A DNA stretch of 64,000 bases from Methanoplanus endosymbiosus (lineage in GTDB: Archaea > Halobacteriota > Methanomicrobia > Methanomicrobiales > Methanomicrobiaceae). The position numbers and the translations under genes were made by a program. Below are positions 35,015-43,141 of this stretch, in pieces (position 1 is the first letter of the stretch; each line of letters opens with the position of its first letter). The stretch is taken from contig NZ_CP096115.1 in assembly GCF_024662215.1 (NCBI RefSeq), positions 558,001 through 622,000 on the forward strand, given 5' to 3'. The notes beneath the pieces are model-generated. The model made no database searches. It was not told the DNA's origin and was given only the letters and a program-made list of their open reading frames with translations.

Positions 35015-36688
35015 ATGGCTAATGAAAAAATTGTCTGTGATACACTTTTTATTGATATGAAATATGTTATTTTGTATCATAAACTTGGGTTTGAAGAGAC
35101 ATCTCCAGATATATTTGAAAAAAGTTTCAATGACGGCAATATCGTCATTTTTTCAGAAAATCAAAATTTTTATTATAAAAATAAATATTATCCCCTTCTT
35201 GATCACAAAGATTTTGTAATTCTGGAATGCCTCAACCGATTATTAGAAATAGGTTATTCCTCAGATGAGATTTATCTTAATAGTAATTACTATGATATTG
35301 AATTAATTCAAAATGAAATACCTCTGCTAAACATCATTTGTGAACAATGGGGAGATGATTTTAAAGGAAAAATTGATTCATTTCAAAATTTAAAAGAGAT
35401 TCCTTGTGTAATTTATACATCTAAATTATCAGGTGGTCTAATTGATGTGATCAGTTCCATCTTTTATAGAAATAATATCTATAATCATGGAATTTTTGAA
35501 GATGGATGTGTCCCATTCAATTTTAAAGAATCAGATTTATGGAATTCAATTCAGATAAATGAATACCCTCCTGATTTTGAAGTAGAAAATGATGTCCTTC
35601 TCAAATATTCTGGAAACGATGAAAATGTTATAATTCCTGCTGGAATTATAAAAATAGAATCAGGGGCATTCTGGAATTGTACCTTTATTTCTACTGTATA
35701 TATACCTGAGACTGTTCATTCAATTGGCGGAGATGCATTTGTATATTGTACAAACTTATTGAAAATAAACTTGCCTTCAAGTCTAAATGAAATCGGGGAT
35801 GACCCATTTGCAGGGTGCCTTTCAATAAGAATTGAAAATGATAGTGATGCCTTTATACTTGAAAATGGCGTTCTATTTGATCGTGAAAAAAAGAGACTGA
35901 TCCATTATAATTCAAACAATATAAGTAAAGATTACACCATTCCAAACACTGTTGAATGGATTGGTAAACATAGCTTTTATAAATGCAACTATCTTGAAAA
36001 AGTGGTGATCTCAGAGAATGTTAATTTTATGGGGAACAATCCTTTCTCAGATTGCGAAAATCTGATTCTAGAGAATCACAGCCCACACTTTGTTTATGAA
36101 AATGGCGCTCTCCTTAATCATGACAAAACTTTGCTTATGCATTATTCTAAGGGACTAAAAAAAGAGAAATATATAATTCCTGATACTGTTCGTACTATCG
36201 GCCGAAATTCTTTTTGGAATTGTATTAATTTGAGGAAAGTGGTCATTCCAGAAAGTGTTCGACAATTGGGATATAATCCATTTTCTCATTGTACAAACCT
36301 AGAACTGGAAAATCATAGCCAATTTTATGCAGAAAATAATGGAATTCTTTACGATAGAGATTACAAAGAACTTGTGTGTTGCACAAATATTACTGCACAG
36401 AAAGGTGTAATTATTCCAGATGGTCTTCTTAGTATCGGGAGAAATTCATTCAGTGGTTGCGAAAGTCTTGAAAAAATTATTATTCCTGATTCGGTAAAAA
36501 CCATAGCAAGAGGTGCATTTAGTGATTGTACTAAATTAAAGGATGTTACACTGCCAAAAAATCTTGAGAGTATAGGAGAATGGGCATTTAGCTACTGTGA
36601 AAATTTAAAGTCTATTGAAATAACTTCTTCGACAAAAACTGCAATTAACTCTTTTCGTGGAACTGATGTGGAGATTATCATAAAATGA
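35015..36688 (+). CDS. BspA-like leucine-rich-repeat protein with novel N-terminus
   Basis: 557 residues. From about 195 to the end it contains many LRR_5 (BspA-type) repeats of about 23 residues with the pattern IPETVHSIGGDAFVYCTNL, some split by longer inserts of the form ENGVLFDREKK. Such repeats bind proteins. The N-terminal 190 residues (CDTLFIDMKYVILYHKLGF onward) match nothing I can name; there is no signal peptide, so it is cytoplasmic. ATG follows the tmk stop without a gap and its stop overlaps the methyltransferase start by ATGA, so it is tightly linked to DNA metabolism genes. Confidence 0.72.
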   Translation: MANEKIVCDTLFIDMKYVILYHKLGFEETSPDIFEKSFNDGNIVIFSENQNFYYKNKYYPLLDHKDFVILECLNRLLEIGYSSDEIYLNSNYYDIELIQNEIPLLNIICEQWGDDFKGKIDSFQNLKEIPCVIYTSKLSGGLIDVISSIFYRNNIYNHGIFEDGCVPFNFKESDLWNSIQINEYPPDFEVENDVLLKYSGNDENVIIPAGIIKIESGAFWNCTFISTVYIPETVHSIGGDAFVYCTNLLKINLPSSLNEIGDDPFAGCLSIRIENDSDAFILENGVLFDREKKRLIHYNSNNISKDYTIPNTVEWIGKHSFYKCNYLEKVVISENVNFMGNNPFSDCENLILENHSPHFVYENGALLNHDKTLLMHYSKGLKKEKYIIPDTVRTIGRNSFWNCINLRKVVIPESVRQLGYNPFSHCTNLELENHSQFYAENNGILYDRDYKELVCCTNITAQKGVIIPDGLLSIGRNSFSGCESLEKIIIPDSVKTIARGAFSDCTKLKDVTLPKNLESIGEWAFSYCENLKSIEITSSTKTAINSFRGTDVEIIIK

Positions 36689-37524
36689 ATTTTTCACATA
36701 TATCTGACTATGGCAAGCCTAATGCCAACAATATTTTAATTGAAGGAGAAAACCTCATTGTTTTAAATCAATTATTAGAAGAGTATGAAAAGAATATTGA
36801 TGTAATCATTATTGATCCACCATATAATACTGATATTCATTATATCGGTTATAAGGACACTGCCTTTATCGGAGGGTGGGGAAAATTTATGAAAAACAGA
36901 CTTTCAATTGCAAAGGAATTTTTATCAGAAACTGGCGTTATGTTTATAAATATTGATGAAAATGAACTTGTAACTCTTTTAAATATATGTTATGGATTAT
37001 TTGGTTTAAATAATGTGAACTTATTAGTCTGGCCTAAGGTGGACGTTCGTTTCGATAAAAACCGAATTGAAAAATCAATAAAAAACATACGCTCAGCTCA
37101 TGAGTATATTATACTTTGTTATAATAATAAAGAAAAGACTCATTTTAAAAATACATCTGAAGATAAGCCTCTTGAATCTGTTATATTTGGACTTGGAACA
37201 ACATCCTCAGCAAAGGATGAAATTGCAGAACTTCTTGGAGATCGAACAAAGTTCTCTACACCAAAACCTGTTGCTCTTATAAAAGAATTGATTCATGTGT
37301 CTTCAAATAAATCATCAATAATTCTTGATTTTTTTGCAGGAAGCGGCACAACGGGTCACGCTGTAATGGATCTTAATAATGAAGACGGAGGATTTAGAAA
37401 ATTCATCCTTATAACCAATAATGAAAGTAATATTTGTAAATCTGTAACATGTCCACGCCTAAAGAATTGCATTAAGATTAACAAATATTCAGATGGATTT
37501 TCATTTTTTAAGGCCGAATACTGA
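36685..37524 (+). CDS. Small beta-class DNA methyltransferase
   Basis: 279 residues, about half the size of a type III Mod. Catalytic DPPYNTDIHY near residue 52 precedes the AdoMet motif FFAGSGTTGHAV near 215, the beta-class order. The region between them is short, leaving little room for a target-recognition domain. A late Cys cluster (CKSVTCPRLKNC) near the end could bind metal. It starts inside the LRR stop codon (ATGA). It could be an orphan or phage-type adenine or N4-cytosine methylase, perhaps with the LRR protein supplying specificity; that is inference. Confidence 0.8.
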   Translation: MNFSHISDYGKPNANNILIEGENLIVLNQLLEEYEKNIDVIIIDPPYNTDIHYIGYKDTAFIGGWGKFMKNRLSIAKEFLSETGVMFINIDENELVTLLNICYGLFGLNNVNLLVWPKVDVRFDKNRIEKSIKNIRSAHEYIILCYNNKEKTHFKNTSEDKPLESVIFGLGTTSSAKDEIAELLGDRTKFSTPKPVALIKELIHVSSNKSSIILDFFAGSGTTGHAVMDLNNEDGGFRKFILITNNESNICKSVTCPRLKNCIKINKYSDGFSFFKAEY

Positions 37525-37529
37525 TATTT

Positions 37530-37779
37530 TTATGACCCATAATTTTTAATGAGATAATTTAAAGTTTCAATTGCTCCTTCAAAAGTTTTAACTTCAATTA
37601 CAGGAGCATGAATTCCCATTTTATTTACTTTTTCCATAACATAATCAAAATCAATACAACCATGTCCTACGGGATCATGGGTGTCTGTTAATCCATCATT
37701 ATCATGAAGATGTATTTCACTTTCCGCACCCTTGGGGAAATCAGCAGGAAAATTATTGAGTAATATCCGAAGAAGTCAG
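37530..37779 (-). pseudogene. Sugar-phosphate isomerase/epimerase (TIM barrel), 3' fragment
   Basis: About 80 codons ending in YLIKNYGS and a stop. They carry EIHLHDNDG and DTHDPVGHGCIDFDYV, the metal-binding His/Asp loops of xylose-isomerase-like (AP endonuclease 2 fold) enzymes. The N-terminal two thirds are absent and an in-frame stop precedes the fragment. It lies between the nrd operon and an IS66-like element, so this is probably the old chromosomal gene broken at the right border of the inserted block. Confidence 0.7.
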
Positions 37780-37814
37780 GATTTTAATTAAATTATCAAA
37801 GTTATATGTGGTTG

Positions 37815-39715
37815 GTATCATATCCATAATGTGAGGTAATGTGATAATGGATAATAATTTGTACTTATAAATTCAAAATATAGAATACATTATGTCAAAT
37901 GGTATCTTCAAAGAATTAGAATCCGTAATAACTCCTGATCGGATAGATAATTCTCCGGATAAAGACATAATATATTTGCTCATCTCAGCCTTTGAGGAAC
38001 TATCTGCAAAATACGATAAATTATATGAAGAGCATCTTCAACTCAGAGATGATTACAATCATCTAATTGGTGAACAGGGTAGGCCGGAAGCCGCAAAAAA
38101 AGGAAAAAGAAAAGGGGGTTCTGGCAATAAAAATCATTCTACTGAGGAGGAACGCTCAAAAAAAGAGAAATCAGATCAAAATAATCCAAATAAAGGCAGA
38201 GGAAAACGTAATCATAAAATCGAAATCCATGAAGAAAAGATCTGGTACTCTGACAAAAATAAACTTCCGAAAGATGCAGTTTTTAAAGGCTTTTCTGAAT
38301 TAATCATACAGGACATTGAAATTCGTCCGAGAAATACAAAGTTTTTACTTGAAAAATATTATTCCCCTTCAGAAGGAAGATATCTCTTAACTGATCGACC
38401 TCAAGGATATGGTGGAGAATTTGGTCCTGGAATAAAGGCACTTATTATTGAATGCAAAGCAATTTGTGGAATGAGTGAAAATGGAATTAGAGCCTTTTTA
38501 AATAACCATGGTATCTTTATAGCCCAATCTACAATCTCAAGGAAATTAACTGAAAAGAATGAGGTTTTAGATAAAGAATCGGAAGATATACTAAAAGAAG
38601 GAATAAAGTCCTCCGATTACCTCCAGACAGATACAACTGGAGCTAATGTAAATGGCACTCAATATAATACACATATCTTTTCAAACCATAATTTCACAGC
38701 ATTTAGAACTTCTCCAAAAAAGGATAGAATTAGCATAGTTAAGCACATTATGGAAGTTTTAGAACCCAAGTACCTATTCAATGAGTTTGCCTTTGAACAT
38801 TTATCCAATCTTAGAACCGCAAAAAAATGGATCAAAAAACTTAGAGAAAATATTTACAACTCTTGCTTTAGTGAATTTGAATTAGAAAATAGTTTGGTTG
38901 AGTTATTTGGTCAAGAAGGGTTTAAAACGCTTAAAAAGCGAGTTACTGAGGCTGGATTGATTGCTTATTACAGATCACAGAAAGATTACCCAGTTCCAAA
39001 AATTCTTCTTACAGATGATGCACCCCAATACGACAATATCACTGAAGAACACCAGTTATGTTGGGTTCATGAAGCCAGACACTATAAAAAATTAAAACCT
39101 AAAACTGCTGTAATGAGAAAAGTCCATGAAGATTTCATGGATCGGTTTTGGGCATTTTACAGAGAGATGAGAGCATATAAAGACAATCCATCTCCAGAGT
39201 GGGCATTAAAAATTAGAAAGGACTTTGATGAGTTATTTAACAGCGAGACTGAATATAAAGAGTTGAACCTAAGAATTGAGAAGACACACCGGAATAAAGA
39301 CTTCTTACTCACATTCTTAGATCACCCTCACGTCCCTCTTCATAATAATGATGCTGAGCTTGGAGCACGAGCACAGGTCAGACATCGTGATATAAGCTTA
39401 TTTACAAGAAATGAGAAAGGAACAAATGTTGTAGACAGAAATTTAACAATTGTTAAAACTGCTAAGAAGTTGGACATAAATCCCTTTGATCATATAGCCG
39501 GTTTGATCATAAATGGTCATAGACAAAAATCACTTGCTGAGATAATAGCATGCAAAAACCAGAAAGCAACCTTGGATGATCTTAAAATAGAGGGTAAAAA
39601 TTCAGTTGCTGCAAAAGAGGACCTTTCAAATGTACCGGTAGGTCAACACAGATACATTTCATCCAACTTATAAAAATTCATTTTTAACCTATTTCTCCGA
39701 TTTTGGATATGATAC
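37815..39715 (+). mobile_element. IS66-like insertion sequence with 8-bp target duplication
   Basis: 1901-bp element. The ends are inverted repeats reading gtatcatatcca, then diverging slightly. The flanks are an exact 8-bp duplication, TGTGGTTG (37807-37814 and 39716-39723), as expected for IS66. It has a single transposase gene and no orf1/orf2 accessory genes, as in the ISBst12-type subgroup. It appears complete and recent. Confidence 0.93.
37892..39673 (+). CDS. IS66-family transposase
   Basis: 593 residues, long for the family. N-terminal coiled coil (AKYDKLYEEHLQLRDDYNHL), a Lys/Asn-rich basic linker at about 65-110, then the DDE core: Asp in LQTDTTGANVNG, Asp in LLTDDAPQYDN and Glu in HNNDAELGARAQVR. 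It is the only gene in the element and looks intact. Distinct from the truncated IS66 transposase at 30959. Confidence 0.9.
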   Translation: MSNGIFKELESVITPDRIDNSPDKDIIYLLISAFEELSAKYDKLYEEHLQLRDDYNHLIGEQGRPEAAKKGKRKGGSGNKNHSTEEERSKKEKSDQNNPNKGRGKRNHKIEIHEEKIWYSDKNKLPKDAVFKGFSELIIQDIEIRPRNTKFLLEKYYSPSEGRYLLTDRPQGYGGEFGPGIKALIIECKAICGMSENGIRAFLNNHGIFIAQSTISRKLTEKNEVLDKESEDILKEGIKSSDYLQTDTTGANVNGTQYNTHIFSNHNFTAFRTSPKKDRISIVKHIMEVLEPKYLFNEFAFEHLSNLRTAKKWIKKLRENIYNSCFSEFELENSLVELFGQEGFKTLKKRVTEAGLIAYYRSQKDYPVPKILLTDDAPQYDNITEEHQLCWVHEARHYKKLKPKTAVMRKVHEDFMDRFWAFYREMRAYKDNPSPEWALKIRKDFDELFNSETEYKELNLRIEKTHRNKDFLLTFLDHPHVPLHNNDAELGARAQVRHRDISLFTRNEKGTNVVDRNLTIVKTAKKLDINPFDHIAGLIINGHRQKSLAEIIACKNQKATLDDLKIEGKNSVAAKEDLSNVPVGQHRYISSNL

Positions 39716-39772
39716 TGTGGTTGGAATAATTGTTTTTCATTTTTCCTAAGCTTTTTGTATATTCCGGATAGA

Positions 39773-39870
39773 TCTGAACAGTAAGTCCGCCAAAAATGAA
39801 CACCTTGTCCGGCGAAACTGGACAGTGAGTCCGTCCAAAATGAACACCCATTCCACAGAACCTGAACAGT
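39773..39870. repeat. IS21-like terminal repeats, left group
   Basis: Two units of about 28 bp, tgaacagtaagtccgcc- and tggacagtgagtccgtc-, each running into AAAATGAACACC, plus a third partial unit. Repeated sites like these are the transposase-binding ends of IS21-family elements. The reverse-oriented partners lie at 40160-40232 and 42364-42428. No istA or istB gene is found between or beside them. Confidence 0.55.
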
Positions 39871-40159
39871 TTACATCCATGATACAGAGTAGCCTGAATA
39901 TTATGTTAGGCAGTGTAATCCATACCAGTTGACGAGGTATCCCTGATCGTAAAAGTATCTCCTTACAGGAAAAATAAGAACATTAGAATTACTTCCAGAC
40001 ATAACAATTTCAGCAGAATTAGCCTCTGAATGTTCTCCTTGCAAGACGGGATGAGGTAAAATGGCTTGCAGGATGAGATGCGGCCGATGTGATAGGATGG
40101 TTACTGGGGTTGGCCACTGAGAATTATACTTGATGGGTGAAATGTGGCATGACAAAAAG

Positions 40160-40232
40160 TGTTCAGTCCCGCCGGAAGAACTGTTCAAAAATTTCGGAAC
40201 TACTGTTCAACGCCAGCGGACTTACTGTACAA
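40160..40232. repeat. IS21-like terminal repeats, middle group
   Basis: Degenerate units in reverse orientation to the left group, built around TGTTCA and GCGGACTTACTGT. They stand immediately before the group II intron. The stretch 39871-40160 between the groups shows no gene I can support; a 95-codon minus-strand frame there has no recognisable domain. Confidence 0.5.
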
Positions 40233-40790
40233 GGGAGAACGGAACTGGTGTGTGCGACAAGAAAAGCTGTAACATAGATTGCGTAAGCTATCCTCTTCGT
40301 TTGGGATATCTCTACCGCAGCATGCATTTTTGGTAACAGATTTGTGTGAAGCCTGTGGAACAACGTGGAGAAAATCAGGAGTCTAACCTGATCAATCTGC
40401 CAGAGAAAGGATGCCATGGAGAAGCAAACGCTGAATCATCGTATGGGTCGTTATCCGTGACAAGCGAAATTTAGGCTGCTGCGCTTGAACCAAAATGGTA
40501 TGGAATCAGGTTATGTTGAAAACACCAACGATATAACAAACGAACAGACGGTTCCCGGCTTAGAGATGGCTCCTAAAGCATCTATATTATCTATGTTACG
40601 GAACTTGGAAACCCGTATATACTCCCAATTAGGGTATGAAAGTCGTGAGACTAACAAAAGGTATAGACGGAATAGGATGTCCCAAGAAGCGAATGCCTGC
40701 CTGTGATGGGTTGGATAGAGGTTGTTACCTCGACTTGAAAGGGTGCAGACGTGGGACAGGTATTCCTAAGCAATGAAGGAAGGTAAACTT

Positions 40791-42272
40791 ATGAAAGTAT
40801 GTCATTCAACGACGCATAATTGCGAGAAGCATACTGACAGGGATCTTGCCCGGCAATGGAACTCCATTGACTGGGACAAAACAAGAGACACTGTTAACCG
40901 GCTACAGATCCGGATTGCAAAGGCAACAAAAGAAGAAAATTGGAATTTGGTAAAACGTCTTTCTTACCTGTTAACTCATTCAAGGTCAGCAAAACTAGTG
41001 GCCGTACGAATTGTTACACAGAATAGAGGTAAGCGTACACCCGGCATAGACGGAGAAATCTGGAACTCAGCATCTGCAAAGATGCAGGCAGTTCTGAGCC
41101 TCACAGACAAAAACTACTGTGCAAAACCATTACGACGTATTTATATCCCTAAACCTGGTAAGAATACAAAGCGACCTATCTCAATTCCATCCATGTATGA
41201 TCGGGCAATGCAGGCCCTCTATGGGCTGGCCTTACAGCCAATCGCAGAAACAACAGCAGACCCACGTTCATTTGGATTTAGACTTTTTAGATCAGCACAG
41301 GATGCATCAGAATATGCATTTACGTGCTTAGGAAGAAAGACATCATCCACATGGATTCTGGAAGGAGACATCCGGGGATGCTTTGATAATATCAACCATG
41401 AATGGCTTAAGGAACATATACCTATGGATCAATCAATCCTTAAACAGTTCCTAAAATCGGGATTTGTCTTTGATAATTCTCTTTTTCCGACAGACAAAGG
41501 TACTCCGCAGGGAGGTATTGTGTCTCCAATTCTTGCGAATATGACACTCGATGGAATTGAACATATTCTTGATGAACAATTCCAAAATATGAAAGTTCAC
41601 TTTATTCGCTATGCAGATGACTTTCTGGTCACTGCACCTACAGAGGAAATCGCAAAAGAAGCAAAGGAGATAATAAAAGAATTCCTCGCAATAAGAGGCC
41701 TGGAATTATCGGAAGAGAAAACGTTGATTACTCATATCAACAATGGCTTTGACTTTTTGGGGTACAATTTCCGGAAATATAAAGGAAAACTCCTCATTAA
41801 ACCATCGGAGAAATCAATCAAGTCAATTACTGATAAAATTAGGACTAAAGTTAAAAAAGCCCGAGCATGGTCTCAGGAGGAATTGATAAAGGTATTAAAT
41901 CCAACCATACGAGGTTGGGTAAATTATCATCGTCATAATGCAGCCAAGGAAACTTTCCAGAAATTAGATCACTATCTCTGGACAGTAACCTGGAAATGGG
42001 GTAAACGTCGACACACTAACAAAGGTCGCAAATGGGTAGCAAGTAAATATTGGCATGTGGAAGGCAAAAGAAAATGGGTTTTCAAAACAGAAGAGAATAC
42101 GTTAATACAATTCTCTGAAGCTCCCATCCGTAGACACTCTTACCCAAAACTTAATGCTAATCCTTATCTTGACAGGAAATATTTTCTCAAAAGAAAGGAC
42201 AGGATGAGAAGACAAACACCATGGTTCCAAACAAAATTATCTTATTTTGCTCTGTCGCCCGTTAATGGGTAG
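40791..42272 (+). CDS. ltrA: Group II intron reverse transcriptase/maturase
   Basis: 493 residues from ATG 40791, with GGAAGG 8-10 bases upstream (ATG 40773 also possible). Reverse-transcriptase motifs: RRIYIPKPGKNTKRPISIP, the GTPQGGIVSPILAN box and the catalytic FIRYADDFLV. A GIIM maturase domain (LNPTIRGWVNYHRHNAAKETF) follows. The usual C-terminal HNH endonuclease motif is not evident; the tail instead has FKTEENTLIQFSEAPIRRHSYP, common in HNH-less archaeal and bacterial lineages. It would splice and re-insert the intron RNA. Confidence 0.93.
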   Translation: MKVCHSTTHNCEKHTDRDLARQWNSIDWDKTRDTVNRLQIRIAKATKEENWNLVKRLSYLLTHSRSAKLVAVRIVTQNRGKRTPGIDGEIWNSASAKMQAVLSLTDKNYCAKPLRRIYIPKPGKNTKRPISIPSMYDRAMQALYGLALQPIAETTADPRSFGFRLFRSAQDASEYAFTCLGRKTSSTWILEGDIRGCFDNINHEWLKEHIPMDQSILKQFLKSGFVFDNSLFPTDKGTPQGGIVSPILANMTLDGIEHILDEQFQNMKVHFIRYADDFLVTAPTEEIAKEAKEIIKEFLAIRGLELSEEKTLITHINNGFDFLGYNFRKYKGKLLIKPSEKSIKSITDKIRTKVKKARAWSQEELIKVLNPTIRGWVNYHRHNAAKETFQKLDHYLWTVTWKWGKRRHTNKGRKWVASKYWHVEGKRKWVFKTEENTLIQFSEAPIRRHSYPKLNANPYLDRKYFLKRKDRMRRQTPWFQTKLSYFALSPVNG

Positions 42273-42282
42273 TGGAATGCGT

Positions 42283-42316
42283 GAGCGTACTGCGGTGAAA
42301 GTCGCACGGTGCGTTC
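42283..42316 (+). ncRNA. Group II intron domain V
   Basis: 34 bases starting gagcgtactgcggtgaaag and closing with the complementary cggtgcgttc. It has the catalytic AGC-like triad position near the base and a GAAA tetraloop, the hallmark of a catalytically competent intron core. Confidence 0.92.
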
Positions 42317-42363
42317 TTGGAAAACGGGGTGGGGGTAATCCCGCCCTGTTATTCGACAAGTAC

Positions 42364-42428
42364 TGTTCATTTTGGCCGGACTGGGTGTTCAGTGTCAAAG
42401 GAATCAATGTTCAAATGAGGCGGAATAT
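42364..42428. repeat. IS21-like terminal repeats, right group
   Basis: Directly after the intron: tgttcattttggccggact, then GGGTGTTCAG, and a second unit TGTTCAAATGAGGCGG. These are in the same orientation as the middle group, so the intron interrupted the series. Confidence 0.5.
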
Positions 42429-42554
42429 ACATGTGTGCATTCATCAATTTTTTAATCTGAATAACCGCTCATCTGCAATGAATAATTATGATGCAAATAG
42501 TTATTCAGAACGCATTAATGTATCAGTGAAAAAAACAGAGCGATTTATTTTATA

Positions 42555-42929
42555 TTGCCGGACAATATAGCAGTACCACTTGAACTAAATGAAATAGATA
42601 AGCTGAAATTTTTTGGTGATACAGTTTCAGTACTCCATCATTATAGAATTATTTTCTGTGAGGTACTGAAACATTTTCTTTCATTTTGCTGTAAGACCAG
42701 TAATAATTCTGAAAAATCCTCTGATTTTGACATCCGCCAACCCCAGATTGTTTATACCCAGGTGTTTGATTTTTGGGGCACATACGCAATATTGCCGATT
42801 AGGAAATGCCTGAATAAATGCCCCCAGCACATAGACATACCAAAGGTTCTTGAAATCATTGTGGAAGAACTCGAAATTGACATAGAGCAGAGAACTGCCA
42901 GGGCAAAGGAGATATTCAGGCAGACATAA
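42555..42929 (+). CDS. Hypothetical protein, possibly a remnant
   Basis: 124 residues from a TTG with no clear ribosome site. Cysteine-containing and mildly hydrophobic in the first half, then a helical, acidic C-terminus (KVLEIIVEELEIDIEQRTA). No family recognised. It lies between the IS21-like repeats and the convergent hydrolase gene. 42930-43141 contains only short frames on either strand that I cannot support. Confidence 0.25.
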   Translation: MPDNIAVPLELNEIDKLKFFGDTVSVLHHYRIIFCEVLKHFLSFCCKTSNNSEKSSDFDIRQPQIVYTQVFDFWGTYAILPIRKCLNKCPQHIDIPKVLEIIVEELEIDIEQRTARAKEIFRQT

Positions 42930-43141
42930 CTGATGAAATCATCTGCCTTACAAAAAGACAGCAGGGAACACTGCTTCAGGTCCTTTAGCAACAGCGAATG
43001 CCCGTAAATGACTACCTCATAACCTTCTTTGCAGAGTAAAAACCGGTAGCCATGTTCATCCCCGTACTTTTGGTGCATTGCTAAATTCCGCTTCGGAAAT
43101 ACGACCAATATCCCTTAAAGGGGTTTTGGACCCAGCCTTAT

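Larger units (their letters stand above)
40250..42357 (+). mobile_element. Group II intron (boundaries approximate)
   Basis: A retroelement of about 2.1 kb. The 5' end has GTGTGCGAC, matching the GUGYG consensus. A structured AT-poor leader of about 540 bases (domains I-III) follows, then a maturase gene within domain IV, a canonical 34-base domain V at 42283-42316, and a domain VI hairpin (gggggtaatccc at its tip) ending near TTCGAC. The intron sits inside IS21-like end repeats, not in a gene I recognise. All parts for splicing and mobility except a recognised endonuclease seem present. Confidence 0.85.

Noticed and set aside
39901-40188. 95-codon minus-strand gene between the IS21-like repeats
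   Set aside because: No recognisable domain, no ribosome-binding site and it runs into the repeats. Not supported as a gene.
42752-43108. 118-codon minus-strand frame before the hydrolase 3' end
   Set aside because: The first 60 residues look somewhat protein-like, but it overlaps another weak frame on the plus strand and has no start signal or recognised family.
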